From assembly GCF_041919235.1 (NCBI RefSeq), contig NZ_JAYRUC010000026.1, positions 1-64,000 of the forward strand: a stretch of DNA of 64,000 nt. Reading direction: 5' to 3'. Under the pieces are notes generated by a model. That model was not told the origin of the DNA. It did no database searches and saw only the letters and a program-made list of their open reading frames with translations. Shown here in pieces: positions 7,505 to 15,940 of this stretch (positions are counted from its first letter, which is position 1; every line of letters begins with the position of its first letter). A program made the position numbers and the translations under genes. The stretch comes from Pandoraea sp041919235 (GTDB lineage Bacteria; Pseudomonadota; Gammaproteobacteria; Burkholderiales; Burkholderiaceae).

Positions 7505-7750
7505 ATGAAAGATGCGCTTCAACAAGTTCGTTCGATTGCCACGCGTGCGAGTCTCGCTATCACGTTGGGTACGGCGTCCTGCCTGGCTAAAGCGGCAGAC
7601 AGCGGTGGCGGCCCCGACCTGTCGTCCTTGACCAACGGCATCAGTATGGGCTCAACGACCACCGCAATTCTGGCGGTCGCGTTATCGCTGGCGACCGTGT
7701 ACGCCACGCTTCGCGGTGCCAAGATCGTGCTCGGGGTCATCAAGGGCTAA
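7505..7750 (+). CDS. Filamentous phage major coat protein (pVIII-like)
   Basis: An 81-residue precursor. Residues 1-30 form a signal peptide ending LAKA, with cleavage expected before ADSGGGPDL. The mature protein of about 51 residues has an acidic/Gly N-terminus, a membrane helix (TTTAILAVALSLATVYATL) and a basic C-terminus (RGAKIVLGVIKG) to contact DNA, the classic pVIII layout. A GGAGTAA-type ribosome site lies just upstream, and a strong hairpin follows the gene. Confidence 0.75.
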   Translation: MKDALQQVRSIATRASLAITLGTASCLAKAADSGGGPDLSSLTNGISMGSTTTAILAVALSLATVYATLRGAKIVLGVIKG

Positions 7751-7761
7751 TCGTTGAGTCA

Positions 7762-7798
7762 GGCCGAGTGCTCTATCGCGCGTGTCGAGCGCTCGGCC
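7762..7798 (+). terminator. Hairpin after the major coat gene
   Basis: GGCCGAGTGCTC (7762-7773) pairs with GAGCGCTCGGCC (7787-7798) over 12 positions with one G-U pair. There is no T-run, so it may attenuate transcription or protect the coat mRNA 3' end. A central terminator after gene VIII is a known feature of filamentous phages. Confidence 0.6.
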
Positions 7799-7846
7799 GT
7801 AAGCAAGGTGCACTACGTCTTTCACAAACGCTCGCAGGAGAACTTC

Positions 7847-7933
7847 ATGCCGACTCAAGCACTATGGGATCTGACCTTCTTCATCTGGGGAATCGTATGT
7901 GGGTGGGCGGTCGTCCAAGGTCTGCGGGGATAA
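7847..7933 (+). CDS. Tiny single-span prophage protein, minor coat candidate (28 residues)
   Basis: A 28-codon frame, ATG 7847 to TAA 7931-7933, preceded by AGGAG at 7836-7840. Nearly the whole protein is one membrane helix (LWDLTFFIWGIVCGWAVVQG). It ends 2 bp before the start of the pIII-like gene. Size and topology match the roughly 30-residue pVII/pIX end-cap proteins of inoviruses, although the position after gene VIII differs from Ff phages. Confidence 0.6.
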   Translation: MPTQALWDLTFFIWGIVCGWAVVQGLRG

Positions 7934-7935
7934 CG

Positions 7936-9600
7936 ATGAAACGAACGATGGTGGCCGTAGCCCTACTGACGCTCCTCGCACAACAGCCGGCGACACCGCA
8001 AGCCCTCCCCGTCGCGAACTTCGTCATGAATCGCGCTATCGCAGGCGTCATCACACGAATTGCCGCCTCCCGAGGCTTCGCTGCCAACGACGCTCGCATT
8101 ATCGCAACGCTCGAAGCGATCTCGTCAACGAGCACAACGCTAAACGTCGTCTCAACTGGCGCAGGCATTGGCTTGTCGCTCGTTGGTGCGCCTGTCTGGC
8201 TGACGATTCTCGCGGGCCTCGGCATCGTTGGCGTGGGTAGCCATTTGATCGCAACGTTGGGCGACGCGGAGATCGCCATCGGGCAAACGTACGACGGCTC
8301 CGTCGCGCTGGTGAGCAAGCTCCCGCGCAAGGAATCCGACACCTTACCGCCCTACCCGGATTTCAGGACATCTCCCTCCGACGAACAGCTTTTCGAAAAT
8401 CTCAGACGCCTCGGGGCGCGCGTGTATCGAACAGATGAATGTTCCCCGACGTACACCCGCGTCGCATGTCACGAATTTCCGCCGTTGCCGCAAACATCTA
8501 CCGGCATCGCCCTGTCATATCCAGAGTATGGGATTCGCATCCCCTTCACGTCGATGTCCGAGCTGGAGCAACTGCGCACGCGATGGTTGTTCCAGCCCGG
8601 CGATCCGGATCCGCAACTGAAGATTATCGAGCTGTTCAATGACTATGGCGAGTTCGCGGGCTTTGCCGAACGAATGTGGACGAACAAGCATCGGCGCTGC
8701 TACCCCGACACCCCGCCGCCTTGTCCCGCGCCGCATGAATGGGTAACGTTCGAACTGAACCCCGCTGTGTTTGACATCAGCCGCGACGCCTTCTATGGAC
8801 TGAACCGGATTACGACGGAAACGGTATACGCCGATCTGGATGCGGCACGGGCCGGCATGAGTCGGGACCTCATGAAAATGCCGATCAGCCCCAAGACGCT
8901 CGCCGACATCGTCGATGAGTCGTGGCAGCGGGCAGCGGAAGCGCCTGACTATATCGGACTCCCCTATCGAGACGCCGAGCCGGTCACCGAAGAGGACGTG
9001 GAGATATGGGTCAAAGAGAATCCCAAGAAGATGCCATACATCGGCGACGTATTCGAGCCCGCCAGTCCGCCGGACGAAAAGAAGGTACCGATCTCTCCTC
9101 GAATCCGCCCACGCGAAGACCCGAATCCGCAAATCGACCCCGAAGCAGATCCGCGCGTCAAACCTAAACCCATTCCGCAAGTCGATCCAAGCGTCGCGCG
9201 CGATCCCGATGAAGAGGCAGAGACCGGCTCCAACCGCAATAAGAACACCGATGGTGTTCGCGACGTCAATGTCGTCAACCGACCAATGGTCGATATCGGC
9301 AACCGGGTCAAGGTCGATATCGATCTAGGCGCTGTCCCCGAAATGGATAAGCCCGGACTCGAAGAGACGCCCACCGCGAAGATGATCATCGATCCGATTT
9401 TGAGCCTGACGTCCGATTTCAACGCTTGGACGATGCCTTCGCACGGCGGTGCTTGTCCGCGCACGACGCTCCAGGTGTTCGATTATGCCGTTCCGATCGA
9501 CACGCACTGCGAGATTGCCGAGCGCGTTGGGCCGCAACTTCGCCAAGTGATGATCGCCGCATTCGCCGTCATGGCGCTCTTGATTGTCCTTTCCGCCTGA
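7936..9600 (+). CDS. Attachment protein, pIII-like / TspB-family
   Basis: A 554-residue secreted virion protein. The ATG at 7936 opens a signal peptide (MKRTMVAVALLTLLAQQ, then PATPQA); the frame runs open upstream, but no gene structure supports that. A hydrophobic Gly/Ala stretch at about residues 55-90 is followed by a globular part with Cys pairs. Residues about 365-445 form a proline- and charge-rich linker (PREDPNPQIDPEADPRVKPK). The end has a Cys-containing domain (GGACPRTTLQVFDY, IDTHCEIAERVG) and a final membrane anchor (MIAAFAVMALLIVLSA). This is the arrangement of pIII adsorption proteins and the related TspB family. It should bind the host receptor, probably a pilus. Confidence 0.75.
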   Translation: MKRTMVAVALLTLLAQQPATPQALPVANFVMNRAIAGVITRIAASRGFAANDARIIATLEAISSTSTTLNVVSTGAGIGLSLVGAPVWLTILAGLGIVGVGSHLIATLGDAEIAIGQTYDGSVALVSKLPRKESDTLPPYPDFRTSPSDEQLFENLRRLGARVYRTDECSPTYTRVACHEFPPLPQTSTGIALSYPEYGIRIPFTSMSELEQLRTRWLFQPGDPDPQLKIIELFNDYGEFAGFAERMWTNKHRRCYPDTPPPCPAPHEWVTFELNPAVFDISRDAFYGLNRITTETVYADLDAARAGMSRDLMKMPISPKTLADIVDESWQRAAEAPDYIGLPYRDAEPVTEEDVEIWVKENPKKMPYIGDVFEPASPPDEKKVPISPRIRPREDPNPQIDPEADPRVKPKPIPQVDPSVARDPDEEAETGSNRNKNTDGVRDVNVVNRPMVDIGNRVKVDIDLGAVPEMDKPGLEETPTAKMIIDPILSLTSDFNAWTMPSHGGACPRTTLQVFDYAVPIDTHCEIAERVGPQLRQVMIAAFAVMALLIVLSA

Positions 9601-9607
9601 GGTCCTT

Positions 9608-9907
9608 ATGCCACTGTTTGCCATCATTGCGAGCGTTCTCAATGCCGCACTGGGCTTTGTGTTCCGCGCGTCGGTAGTCAAGTGGGCGACGTTCTTCGCG
9701 CTCTGGTACGTCGTTACCGAATTCGTCGTCGCCATCAAATCAAGCAGTTTCTTCCCGCAGGTCTCCAAGCTCAACGAGGCGTTTTCGGGCATCCCTTCCG
9801 GAGTCTGGTATTGGCTCGACCTGTTTGCCGTCTCGGAAGGTACGCCCATGATCGTCAGTGCCGTAGCCGCGCGCTTTCTGATCCGACGTTTGCCGGTCAT
9901 TGGGTAA
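9608..9907 (+). CDS. Minor coat protein pVI-like (DUF2523)
   Basis: A 99-residue hydrophobic protein starting at 9608, 7 bp after the pIII-like gene. It has membrane segments near residues 3-40 (PLFAIIASVLNAALGFVF, TFFALWYVVTEFVVAI) and a C-terminal hydrophobic stretch. This matches DUF2523-type proteins that lie between the adsorption protein and Zot in inoviruses and are the counterpart of pVI, which caps the virion together with pIII. Confidence 0.65.
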   Translation: MPLFAIIASVLNAALGFVFRASVVKWATFFALWYVVTEFVVAIKSSSFFPQVSKLNEAFSGIPSGVWYWLDLFAVSEGTPMIVSAVAARFLIRRLPVIG

Positions 9908-9912
9908 CCACT

Positions 9913-10971
9913 ATGGCTATCAACGCGTATACCGGCTTGATGGGATCAGGCAAGAGTTATGAGGTCGTCAGTAGCGTCATCGTGCCTGCGGTTTTGGCCG
10001 GTCGACGTGTGGTGACCAATGTCGATGGCATCAACGCGAACGCGATTCACGCTTACTGCACAGACGTGAAGAAAGCAGACCCGACAACGCTTGGCGCGCT
10101 GATTCCTATTTCAAACGCAGACGTTCTCAAAGCCGACTTCTTTCCCGACGAAACGAGGCCGGATCTCGACTCGCTCGTCAAAGCAGGCGATCTGGTGGCG
10201 ATTGATGAGGCGTGGGAGTTCTGGTCCGTCTCGCACAAGATCAGCCCCGAGCACATGCGCTTCTTCCGCATGCATCGACATTACGTACATGCGGAAACGG
10301 GCGTTTCGTGCGACGTCGCGTTGATGATCCAGTCGATCACGGATCTCCACCGGCAGTTACGCTCGGTGATCGAAGTCACGTTCGTCACAAAGAAGCTCAA
10401 GGAATTGGGGCTGGGCAATCGCTATCGCGTCGAGATGTTCGGCGGCGGAAGGATTACCAAGGCGGCACGACTGGGGACCACGACCACAACATACGACAAA
10501 GCCATTTTCCCGCTGTATCAGTCGTATGCCGGCGGCAAAGGGAAAGAGCGCGCCATCGACTCCCGGCAAAACATGCTGCGTAATCCCAAACTGTGGATGA
10601 TCGCCGTAATTTTCGTGGGCTGCTGGATCGGCGTCGGGGTGTTCCTCTGGCGATTCTTTCATCCGAAAACAGAGGCATCACCGTCCAATACGGTCGAATC
10701 GAACGCTAGCCTGTCGGCCTTGGCGAACACAGCATTGGAGTCTGCACCCCGCCTACCGCAGCTCAGCGAAAGATGGCGTGTCGCAGGGCAGTATTCAGTC
10801 GCCGGGAGGCGTTACGTCGTGTTGAGCGATAACGCTGGACGCTTACGCGTCGAGCCCTCATCTGCATTTCGCAATCGTGGCCTCGCGATCATCGGTGAGG
10901 TCGACGGTCAACAGGTCACTGCATGGTCGGGACAAAAGCCCGCATCCCGGCTCTTCGGAGAAACGCGATGA
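9913..10971 (+). CDS. zot: Zot / pI-like assembly ATPase
   Basis: A 352-residue protein of the zonular occludens toxin family. The N-terminal domain has a Walker A motif GLMGSGKS (residues 8-15) and Walker B LVAIDEA (94-100). A single membrane segment (about 217-237, WMIAVIFVGCWIGVGVFLW) separates the cytoplasmic ATPase from a periplasmic tail. In filamentous phages this protein drives virion assembly and extrusion with the pIV secretin. The start at 9913 follows the pVI-like gene by 5 bp; the stop overlaps the next start as ATGA. Confidence 0.85.
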   Translation: MAINAYTGLMGSGKSYEVVSSVIVPAVLAGRRVVTNVDGINANAIHAYCTDVKKADPTTLGALIPISNADVLKADFFPDETRPDLDSLVKAGDLVAIDEAWEFWSVSHKISPEHMRFFRMHRHYVHAETGVSCDVALMIQSITDLHRQLRSVIEVTFVTKKLKELGLGNRYRVEMFGGGRITKAARLGTTTTTYDKAIFPLYQSYAGGKGKERAIDSRQNMLRNPKLWMIAVIFVGCWIGVGVFLWRFFHPKTEASPSNTVESNASLSALANTALESAPRLPQLSERWRVAGQYSVAGRRYVVLSDNAGRLRVEPSSAFRNRGLAIIGEVDGQQVTAWSGQKPASRLFGETR

Positions 10972-12635
10972 GGCCCCTGTTCGCCGGCGCGATGTTGATC
11001 GCTGCAGCCCAATCGTTTGCGGACGAGCCGCGCATCGTGCTCGCTCCCATCGATTACCGAGGGCCAGCCCTTCACGATGACGGCCCGGAGACTCGGGACA
11101 ATATCGAGCGCCGCCCCTCGCCCGAACGGACCCGTGAAGGTATCCCGTCGCCTCGACTGGGCCTACGCACCTCATCCGGGAAATTCGACTTCCAGTTCGT
11201 CAATGTGGCGCAGCTCGTCTCGTTGCTCTATGGGGAAGCCATTAAGACGCCTTACGTCATTTCCCCCGAAGTGCTCGATGACCAGCGGATGGTCTCGATG
11301 CGGTTCGATACGAGGCGCGGCGACCTACGTGCATTCCTGATCACGTTTCTTGAATCGCTCGGGTTCGGCATCGAAAGACGCCAGGGTGTCGACTTCGTAT
11401 TCAAGCGATCAAGCACTGGCATAGACGCGGAACCGCAATCCACCTACGTTTATCGTCCCCAATATCGAGATGCAGCCTATCTCGCCAGTCTCGTCAGGCC
11501 GGTGTTTCGAGGACAGTTCACCGTGAACCGCGAGGTCCCCGCCGCACCTGATGGACGAGCAGGCGGCAATGCTCCCGACGGGTCTGCGGCGATGCTCATC
11601 GACCAGAAAGGCGACACGCTCGTTTTCCGTGGGACGCAAGCTGAAGTTCTGACGCTCCAGGAGTTACTACCGCGCGTCGATACGCCGGTCGGTGAAGTCG
11701 CTGTGCGAGCAACGGCTTACGAGGTCACCCAAAGCAGCGAGCACGGTTCAGCGTTTCAACTCGCCCTGGATCTGCTCTCCAAAGGCTTAGGGCTATCCAT
11801 ACAGGTGACAGGAGAGAAGCTGAGCAACGCTGTACGCATCACAGCAGGAGATCTCGACACGGTGTTCTCGGCACTATCGAAAGACACTCGGTTTCAGGTT
11901 ATCAACAGCCCGAACCTGCGGATTCGATCCGGCTCGCGGGGAAAGCTCACCGTCGGGCAGAAAGTCCCCGTGCTGAAATCCGTCTCCTACCCACGTGGCG
12001 GCGGCGAACCGGTTCAGTCGGTCGAATACCACTCGTCAGGCGTCATCTTCGAGCTACGACCGACCGTAAAGGATTGCGTTATCGATCTGCACGTCTCGCA
12101 GCAAATCAGCGACTTTGTGAAGACTACGACAGGTGTCAATCAGTCGCCTACGCTGAACACTCGGGAGGTGAGCACCGAAATCAGTTCGCGGGACGGCGAC
12201 ATCATCCTCATTGGCGGACTGACAACCAACAAAGCGTCCGACAACAACATGGGACTGTCTTTCCTGCCCCGATTCCTCGATAGCCACGCCGATGCGGCCT
12301 TGAACACGGAGATCCTTCTCGTCCTCCAGGTGGAGCGCGTCAGGACGTCTAGCGTCGGGAGTGTCGGCGCCGATGCCGAAGCCAGGGATGCCCACGGACG
12401 TACCTGCAACGTCCGGGCCGTTGACGCGCGACTCAGCGCGGCCCGCGCGACCGAGCAGCGGGTAGCACCACAGACGCAGCCCGAAGCGCCGCCGCCTGCC
12501 TTACAACCCTTCACTGGAAACCGTCTTTCCGCCCCCGACGACAAAGTGGCGCGGATCGAAGAAGGAACGACGCTTCGCGCGACCGCCGCCGCCCGCAGGG
12601 TCGAGGACGGCGGGGGCGCGCGAAGCGCGCCCTAA
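10968..12635 (+). CDS. pIV-like secretin (GspD family)
   Basis: A 555-residue outer-membrane secretin. It begins with a signal peptide (MRPLFAGAMLIAAAQSFADE), continues with N-terminal domains of the secretin/TonB short N-terminal kind (FDFQFVNVAQLVSLLYGE; TYVYRPQYRDAAYLASLV), and contains the secretin core (VGEVAVRATAYEV; NSPNLRIRSGSRGKLTVGQK; EVSTEISSRDGDIILIGGL). It should form the pore through which the phage leaves the cell. The start overlaps the zot stop by 4 bp. After the core there is an unusual Ala/Pro/Arg-rich tail of about 95 residues. Confidence 0.8.
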   Translation: MRPLFAGAMLIAAAQSFADEPRIVLAPIDYRGPALHDDGPETRDNIERRPSPERTREGIPSPRLGLRTSSGKFDFQFVNVAQLVSLLYGEAIKTPYVISPEVLDDQRMVSMRFDTRRGDLRAFLITFLESLGFGIERRQGVDFVFKRSSTGIDAEPQSTYVYRPQYRDAAYLASLVRPVFRGQFTVNREVPAAPDGRAGGNAPDGSAAMLIDQKGDTLVFRGTQAEVLTLQELLPRVDTPVGEVAVRATAYEVTQSSEHGSAFQLALDLLSKGLGLSIQVTGEKLSNAVRITAGDLDTVFSALSKDTRFQVINSPNLRIRSGSRGKLTVGQKVPVLKSVSYPRGGGEPVQSVEYHSSGVIFELRPTVKDCVIDLHVSQQISDFVKTTTGVNQSPTLNTREVSTEISSRDGDIILIGGLTTNKASDNNMGLSFLPRFLDSHADAALNTEILLVLQVERVRTSSVGSVGADAEARDAHGRTCNVRAVDARLSAARATEQRVAPQTQPEAPPPALQPFTGNRLSAPDDKVARIEEGTTLRATAAARRVEDGGGARSAP

Positions 12636-12725
12636 ATTTATATCCGTAACACTTAACGAGAAAGGAACTAGCAAAGCGCATCCAGCCAGGACGAAAACAC
12701 TTCGACTTCGATCCGGATGAAGAAA

Positions 12726-12750
12726 GGCCCCGATGCAGAACACCGGGGCC
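12726..12750 (+). terminator. Hairpin between secretin and replication genes
   Basis: GGCCCCG (12726-12732) pairs with CGGGGCC (12744-12750) around an 11-base loop. No T-run follows. It may limit read-through into the replication gene. It also buries the ATG at 12733, favouring the start at 12790 for that gene. Confidence 0.45.
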
Positions 12751-12789
12751 AACGCCTTCTCCGCGATGACACATGACAAAGGAGCTGCC

Positions 12790-13569
12790 ATGCAAGAACC
12801 GAGTTTAGTGAACGATTCCGCATTCCGACGAGAGTGGATCATTAGGGGACGAAATTTTGGAGAGGGTCAGGTAGAGGTCACCGTCACCCGATTCGACCGC
12901 TACATGGGCGCTCAGAGGCTTCACACCCTACCAAAAGCGAAGCGCGGCGAATCAGAAAACTCGGAAGATAACCAAATGGCAGCGGCCAAACGAGCCAAAC
13001 AACAAGTCAGATTGCGTTGTAAGGCCATTGGCGCGGATCGCATGATTACGTTGACCTACCGGGAGAACATGCAGGACAAGGAACGCCTGAAGCGCCATTT
13101 TGACGCTCTACGCCGCCGCTTGAACAAGATTCAGGATTTCCAGTACGTCGCAGTCCCGGAACGTCAAAAACGGGGCGCGTGGCATCTACACATCGCGGTA
13201 AAGGGACGGCAGAACTACCGGGTGCTCCGCGTGATCTGGATATCCATCGTCGGCGCAGACAACGGCAACGTCAATGTGCGCAATCCGTTTCGTCAGAAAG
13301 CTCAGCAGCACAAGCTAGCGGCCTACCTGGGCAAATATCTGACCAAGGACTTCGCCGAACACAAGATGAACGAGAAGCGCTATTGGTCGAGTCGAGGAAT
13401 CGTGATCCCTGAGCGCCATCCCATTGACCACATTCTGAGTGACGACCCAGTGAAGGCCATCGTGACTGCGTTCGAAGCGGCGCAGGAAGTCGGCGCAAGC
13501 TTGGCCCACTGTCAGGCATTTTGGAATCAGGATCTCGGAAGCTTCTGGTTAGCCACAAGGGGGGACTAA
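12790..13569 (+). CDS. Rolling-circle replication initiator (HUH endonuclease)
   Basis: A 259-residue protein with the order of motifs found in HUH nickases: motif 1 RMITLTYREN (84-93), the metal-binding HxH in AWHLHIAV (130-137), and a two-tyrosine motif YLGKYLTKDF (Tyr179 and Tyr183). It should nick the double-stranded phage DNA and start plus-strand synthesis, like pII of Ff phages, although pII itself is a different family. The start at 12790 has an excellent ribosome site (AAAGGAG, 12778-12784); the frame is open to an ATG at 12733 inside a hairpin, which I regard as less likely. Confidence 0.75.
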   Translation: MQEPSLVNDSAFRREWIIRGRNFGEGQVEVTVTRFDRYMGAQRLHTLPKAKRGESENSEDNQMAAAKRAKQQVRLRCKAIGADRMITLTYRENMQDKERLKRHFDALRRRLNKIQDFQYVAVPERQKRGAWHLHIAVKGRQNYRVLRVIWISIVGADNGNVNVRNPFRQKAQQHKLAAYLGKYLTKDFAEHKMNEKRYWSSRGIVIPERHPIDHILSDDPVKAIVTAFEAAQEVGASLAHCQAFWNQDLGSFWLATRGD

Positions 13570-13571
13570 GG

Positions 13572-13943
13572 ATGGAAGCACTTTTATCACCCGAACAGAT
13601 TCAAATTTTGCTCGGGCCACATGCGACGCAGGGGAGAGGAGAGCGAGCCGACGCAGCACCATATGACGGCGGAGACGTCAGCGCTCTGATTGATCGGCTC
13701 GACAAGCTTGTGGGGGTAATGGCGTTGAAGAAAGCTCCTGAACTGTGGACCGCAAAGGACATTGCGGCATGGATGGGACTATCAGAAAGTACGGTCGCAC
13801 TGAGAGTCGTATCCCGCCCTGGCTTCCCGAGTCCCGTCGTGCCGACAGGATCATCGGAAGCCAAGCGGCGATGGTTCGGAGATGAGGTAATCGAATGGGC
13901 TCGAACGAATCGGGGTAGCCTTCCAAAGGGACGCCGCAGTTGA
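13572..13943 (+). CDS. Excisionase/AlpA-like DNA-binding protein
   Basis: A 123-residue protein starting 2 bp after the replication gene. The C-terminal half (about residues 55-123) looks like a MerR/AlpA-type winged helix: LWTAKDIAAWMGLSESTVAL, then PSPVVPTGSSEAKRRWFGDE and VIEWARTN. Such proteins bind DNA and often act as recombination directionality factors. Its position just before the integrase fits an excision or integration-control role. The N-terminal half is low-conservation. Confidence 0.6.
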   Translation: MEALLSPEQIQILLGPHATQGRGERADAAPYDGGDVSALIDRLDKLVGVMALKKAPELWTAKDIAAWMGLSESTVALRVVSRPGFPSPVVPTGSSEAKRRWFGDEVIEWARTNRGSLPKGRRS

Positions 13944-13947
13944 GCCT

Positions 13948-14949
13948 TTACCCAAGTCGACCCGCGATGTCTGACGCCGTGGCGTTGTAGTAGATCATCA
14001 GACTACGCGGGTCGCGGTGCCCAATCATCCGCGCCAAGTCGAGCACATCAAGTTTTCGAGCAAGCCGGGTTATTGCCTCATGGCGAGAGTCGTGAAAACG
14101 CAAGTCGGCTACTGACGGAACAATTCGGCTCGCCTTGGCGCGCGCCTTTCGCCAAAGCGCGTCGATAGAGGGCGCATTCACCCCGAGGCACGGTCCACCG
14201 TTTTGCGGCAAGAGTTCAAGGTATTCCACCGCGTTAGATGACAATGGCACATCACGCGCGTCGCCGTTCTTCGTATTCGCCAGACGCACGTATCGCTTAT
14301 TCAGAAATACACGCCCCCACTCCAGGCCAGCAATCTCTCCCTGTCGCATACCGGTCTCAAGCGCAATAAGGAACGCTAGCGCAACCCTCTGACTGTGCGT
14401 TTCAGGAGTCCGTCCCGGAACGTAGCCGAGGGCTGCGATCATAGCTTGGGCTTCTTTCTCGGCAATACGCCGATCACGCGGCTTCGGATTCCGTGGCCGC
14501 CGCACATCTCGAATGGGATTCTTTTCGCACCACTTCCATTCTCGGCGAGCCGTTTCAAAAACCGCCGAAAGTAGATTCATGTCGCGATTGACCGTGGATG
14601 GGGCCACGGAAGCCAATCGGCCGTCGCGCCACGAGCCAATCTGATCGGGAGTAATTCGCCCCAAAAGATCGCCGATGAAATCGAGTTGCCGGGTCAACGC
14701 GTTAAATCTGACCAACTCCCACCGCGCCCCTGCTTTCGTTGGTGATACTTCCGTCGCGTAGCGAAGAAATGCATCGCGTAGAGTCTTGCCGCTAACCACC
14801 GCCTCAACACGGCCGGAAATTACCTTGGCCTCAATCGACGTTGCCCAAGCGACCGCTTCCGCCTTCGTATTGAACGTTCCCGACGTGCGAACTCCAGCCT
14901 TAGCAACTTCTGCTCGCCAAGTCGTTCCGCGCCTCCTGTACGTCGCCAT
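13948..14949 (-). CDS. Phage tyrosine recombinase / integrase
   Basis: A 333-residue site-specific recombinase convergent with the phage genes. The catalytic residues are Arg202 (ETGMRQGEIAGLEW), His286-x-x-Arg289 (RFHDSRHEA), His311 (MIGHRD) and Tyr320 (LMIYYN). The N-terminal SAM-like core-binding domain covers about residues 55-145. The start at 14949 is set by AGGAGGAGG just upstream; the open frame before it has no support. Most inoviruses use host XerCD at dif, so carrying its own integrase places this phage in the integrase-bearing group. Confidence 0.9.
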   Translation of the reverse strand: MATYRRRGTTWRAEVAKAGVRTSGTFNTKAEAVAWATSIEAKVISGRVEAVVSGKTLRDAFLRYATEVSPTKAGARWELVRFNALTRQLDFIGDLLGRITPDQIGSWRDGRLASVAPSTVNRDMNLLSAVFETARREWKWCEKNPIRDVRRPRNPKPRDRRIAEKEAQAMIAALGYVPGRTPETHSQRVALAFLIALETGMRQGEIAGLEWGRVFLNKRYVRLANTKNGDARDVPLSSNAVEYLELLPQNGGPCLGVNAPSIDALWRKARAKASRIVPSVADLRFHDSRHEAITRLARKLDVLDLARMIGHRDPRSLMIYYNATASDIAGRLG

Positions 14950-15192
14950 GCCGCCTCCTCCTGTTGGCGTAAATCTGGCGTAAAGGCTATCACCGAGAAC
15001 CTTAAGTTTGGAGTCCTCACAGTGGATTTCGGAAGTTGCTGATCGGCCGGAAACCCGCACAAACATTGAGATGCGGGCAAACGCTTATCGTTGACGGAGT
15101 TTGACGAATTCGCTTGAGCTTCCCGCCCTGGGCACCAAAAGTTCTACATCCAGTAAAGCATTCCGAGCGATTTGGCATAGACTCACTGCAAC

Positions 15193-15403
15193 GTGGCATC
15201 CATATCGTGCCGGGATCTCAAAACTAGCATCGGTTATGTCCACGCTGAACCCTTGGGGCGTCATAATTTCCCGGGGATAGGGGCAGTTGCGAGACACCTC
15301 GATCCTAAGGCGCACGAAGCTGCTGCAATCGCTGCAGCAGCGCACGGACAGAGCCTCAATCAAGTGGGTAGCGGACACACTTGAACACGCCGCCTGCGCA
15401 TGA
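15193..15403 (+). pseudogene. HicB-like antitoxin remnant with a frameshift
   Basis: The frame from 15193 ends in RHLDPKAHEAAAIAAAAHGQ followed by SLNQ, the ribbon-helix-helix tail of HicB-family antitoxins, which usually continues SLNQWVxDTLxxA. Here one extra base at about 15364 shifts the frame. Omitting it gives WVADTLEHAACA and a stop at 15401-15403. The N-terminal HicB fold is not recognisable. No hicA toxin is visible nearby. This is a decayed toxin-antitoxin gene at the right edge of the prophage. Confidence 0.5.
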
Positions 15404-15940
15404 TAGGCAAGCCATGCTGCAAAACGCCGATCACACAGCGCGTTGACACACCCATATCTACCCAGCCTTGCCGGTCGTCCCATCCCCGATCGGCCCCTCG
15501 CTCGCCGAACACCTTCGAAAATTCACCACCCCGATCGCGCGACAACCGAATCTCGACTCGGCGCACCAGTCCAAGGCAAGTCCATGATGCGCCTAGGGCG
15601 CAGATGCGCGCTTGAATTGACGTCGATAACTCCAGCCCTGAGCTCTGGAAATTCCAAAGGCAGACGCGCGTAACCGCTTCCGACTCTTCTCTTTGTATTG
15701 CAGTCCGATGTAACTGCAAACTCTTTCCGCGACAAAGCGGCGAAAGTTCCGCATTCCTACATAACTCAACGGCAAATGCGTCGTAAGCCGCCAATCTCCA
15801 TGGGGAATGGATCAAACGGATTCTCACGGGGAGCGAATTCAAAAGAGTTCCATCTCAGTGCATCCATCTTCAAGCGGGCAATGCTGCGCCAAAGCACCGC
15901 AGCGCGTTGGCCTTACAACCCGATACCCGGAAGGAGCGAA
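15404..15940. other. Gap with no supported gene
   Basis: About 540 bases of lower coding quality between the HicB remnant and the chaperone gene. Frames seen here are short, lack ribosome sites and show no family features. The frame of the chaperone gene runs open back to 15698, but its upstream part does not look protein-like. Confidence 0.4.

Noticed and set aside
12733..12789. N-terminal extension of the replication protein from ATG 12733
   Set aside because: That ATG lies in a hairpin with no good ribosome site, whereas ATG 12790 has AAAGGAG at ideal spacing.
15360..15842. 160-residue minus-strand frame
   Set aside because: Composition typical of antisense open frames in GC-rich DNA, no family features, and it runs over the HicB remnant.
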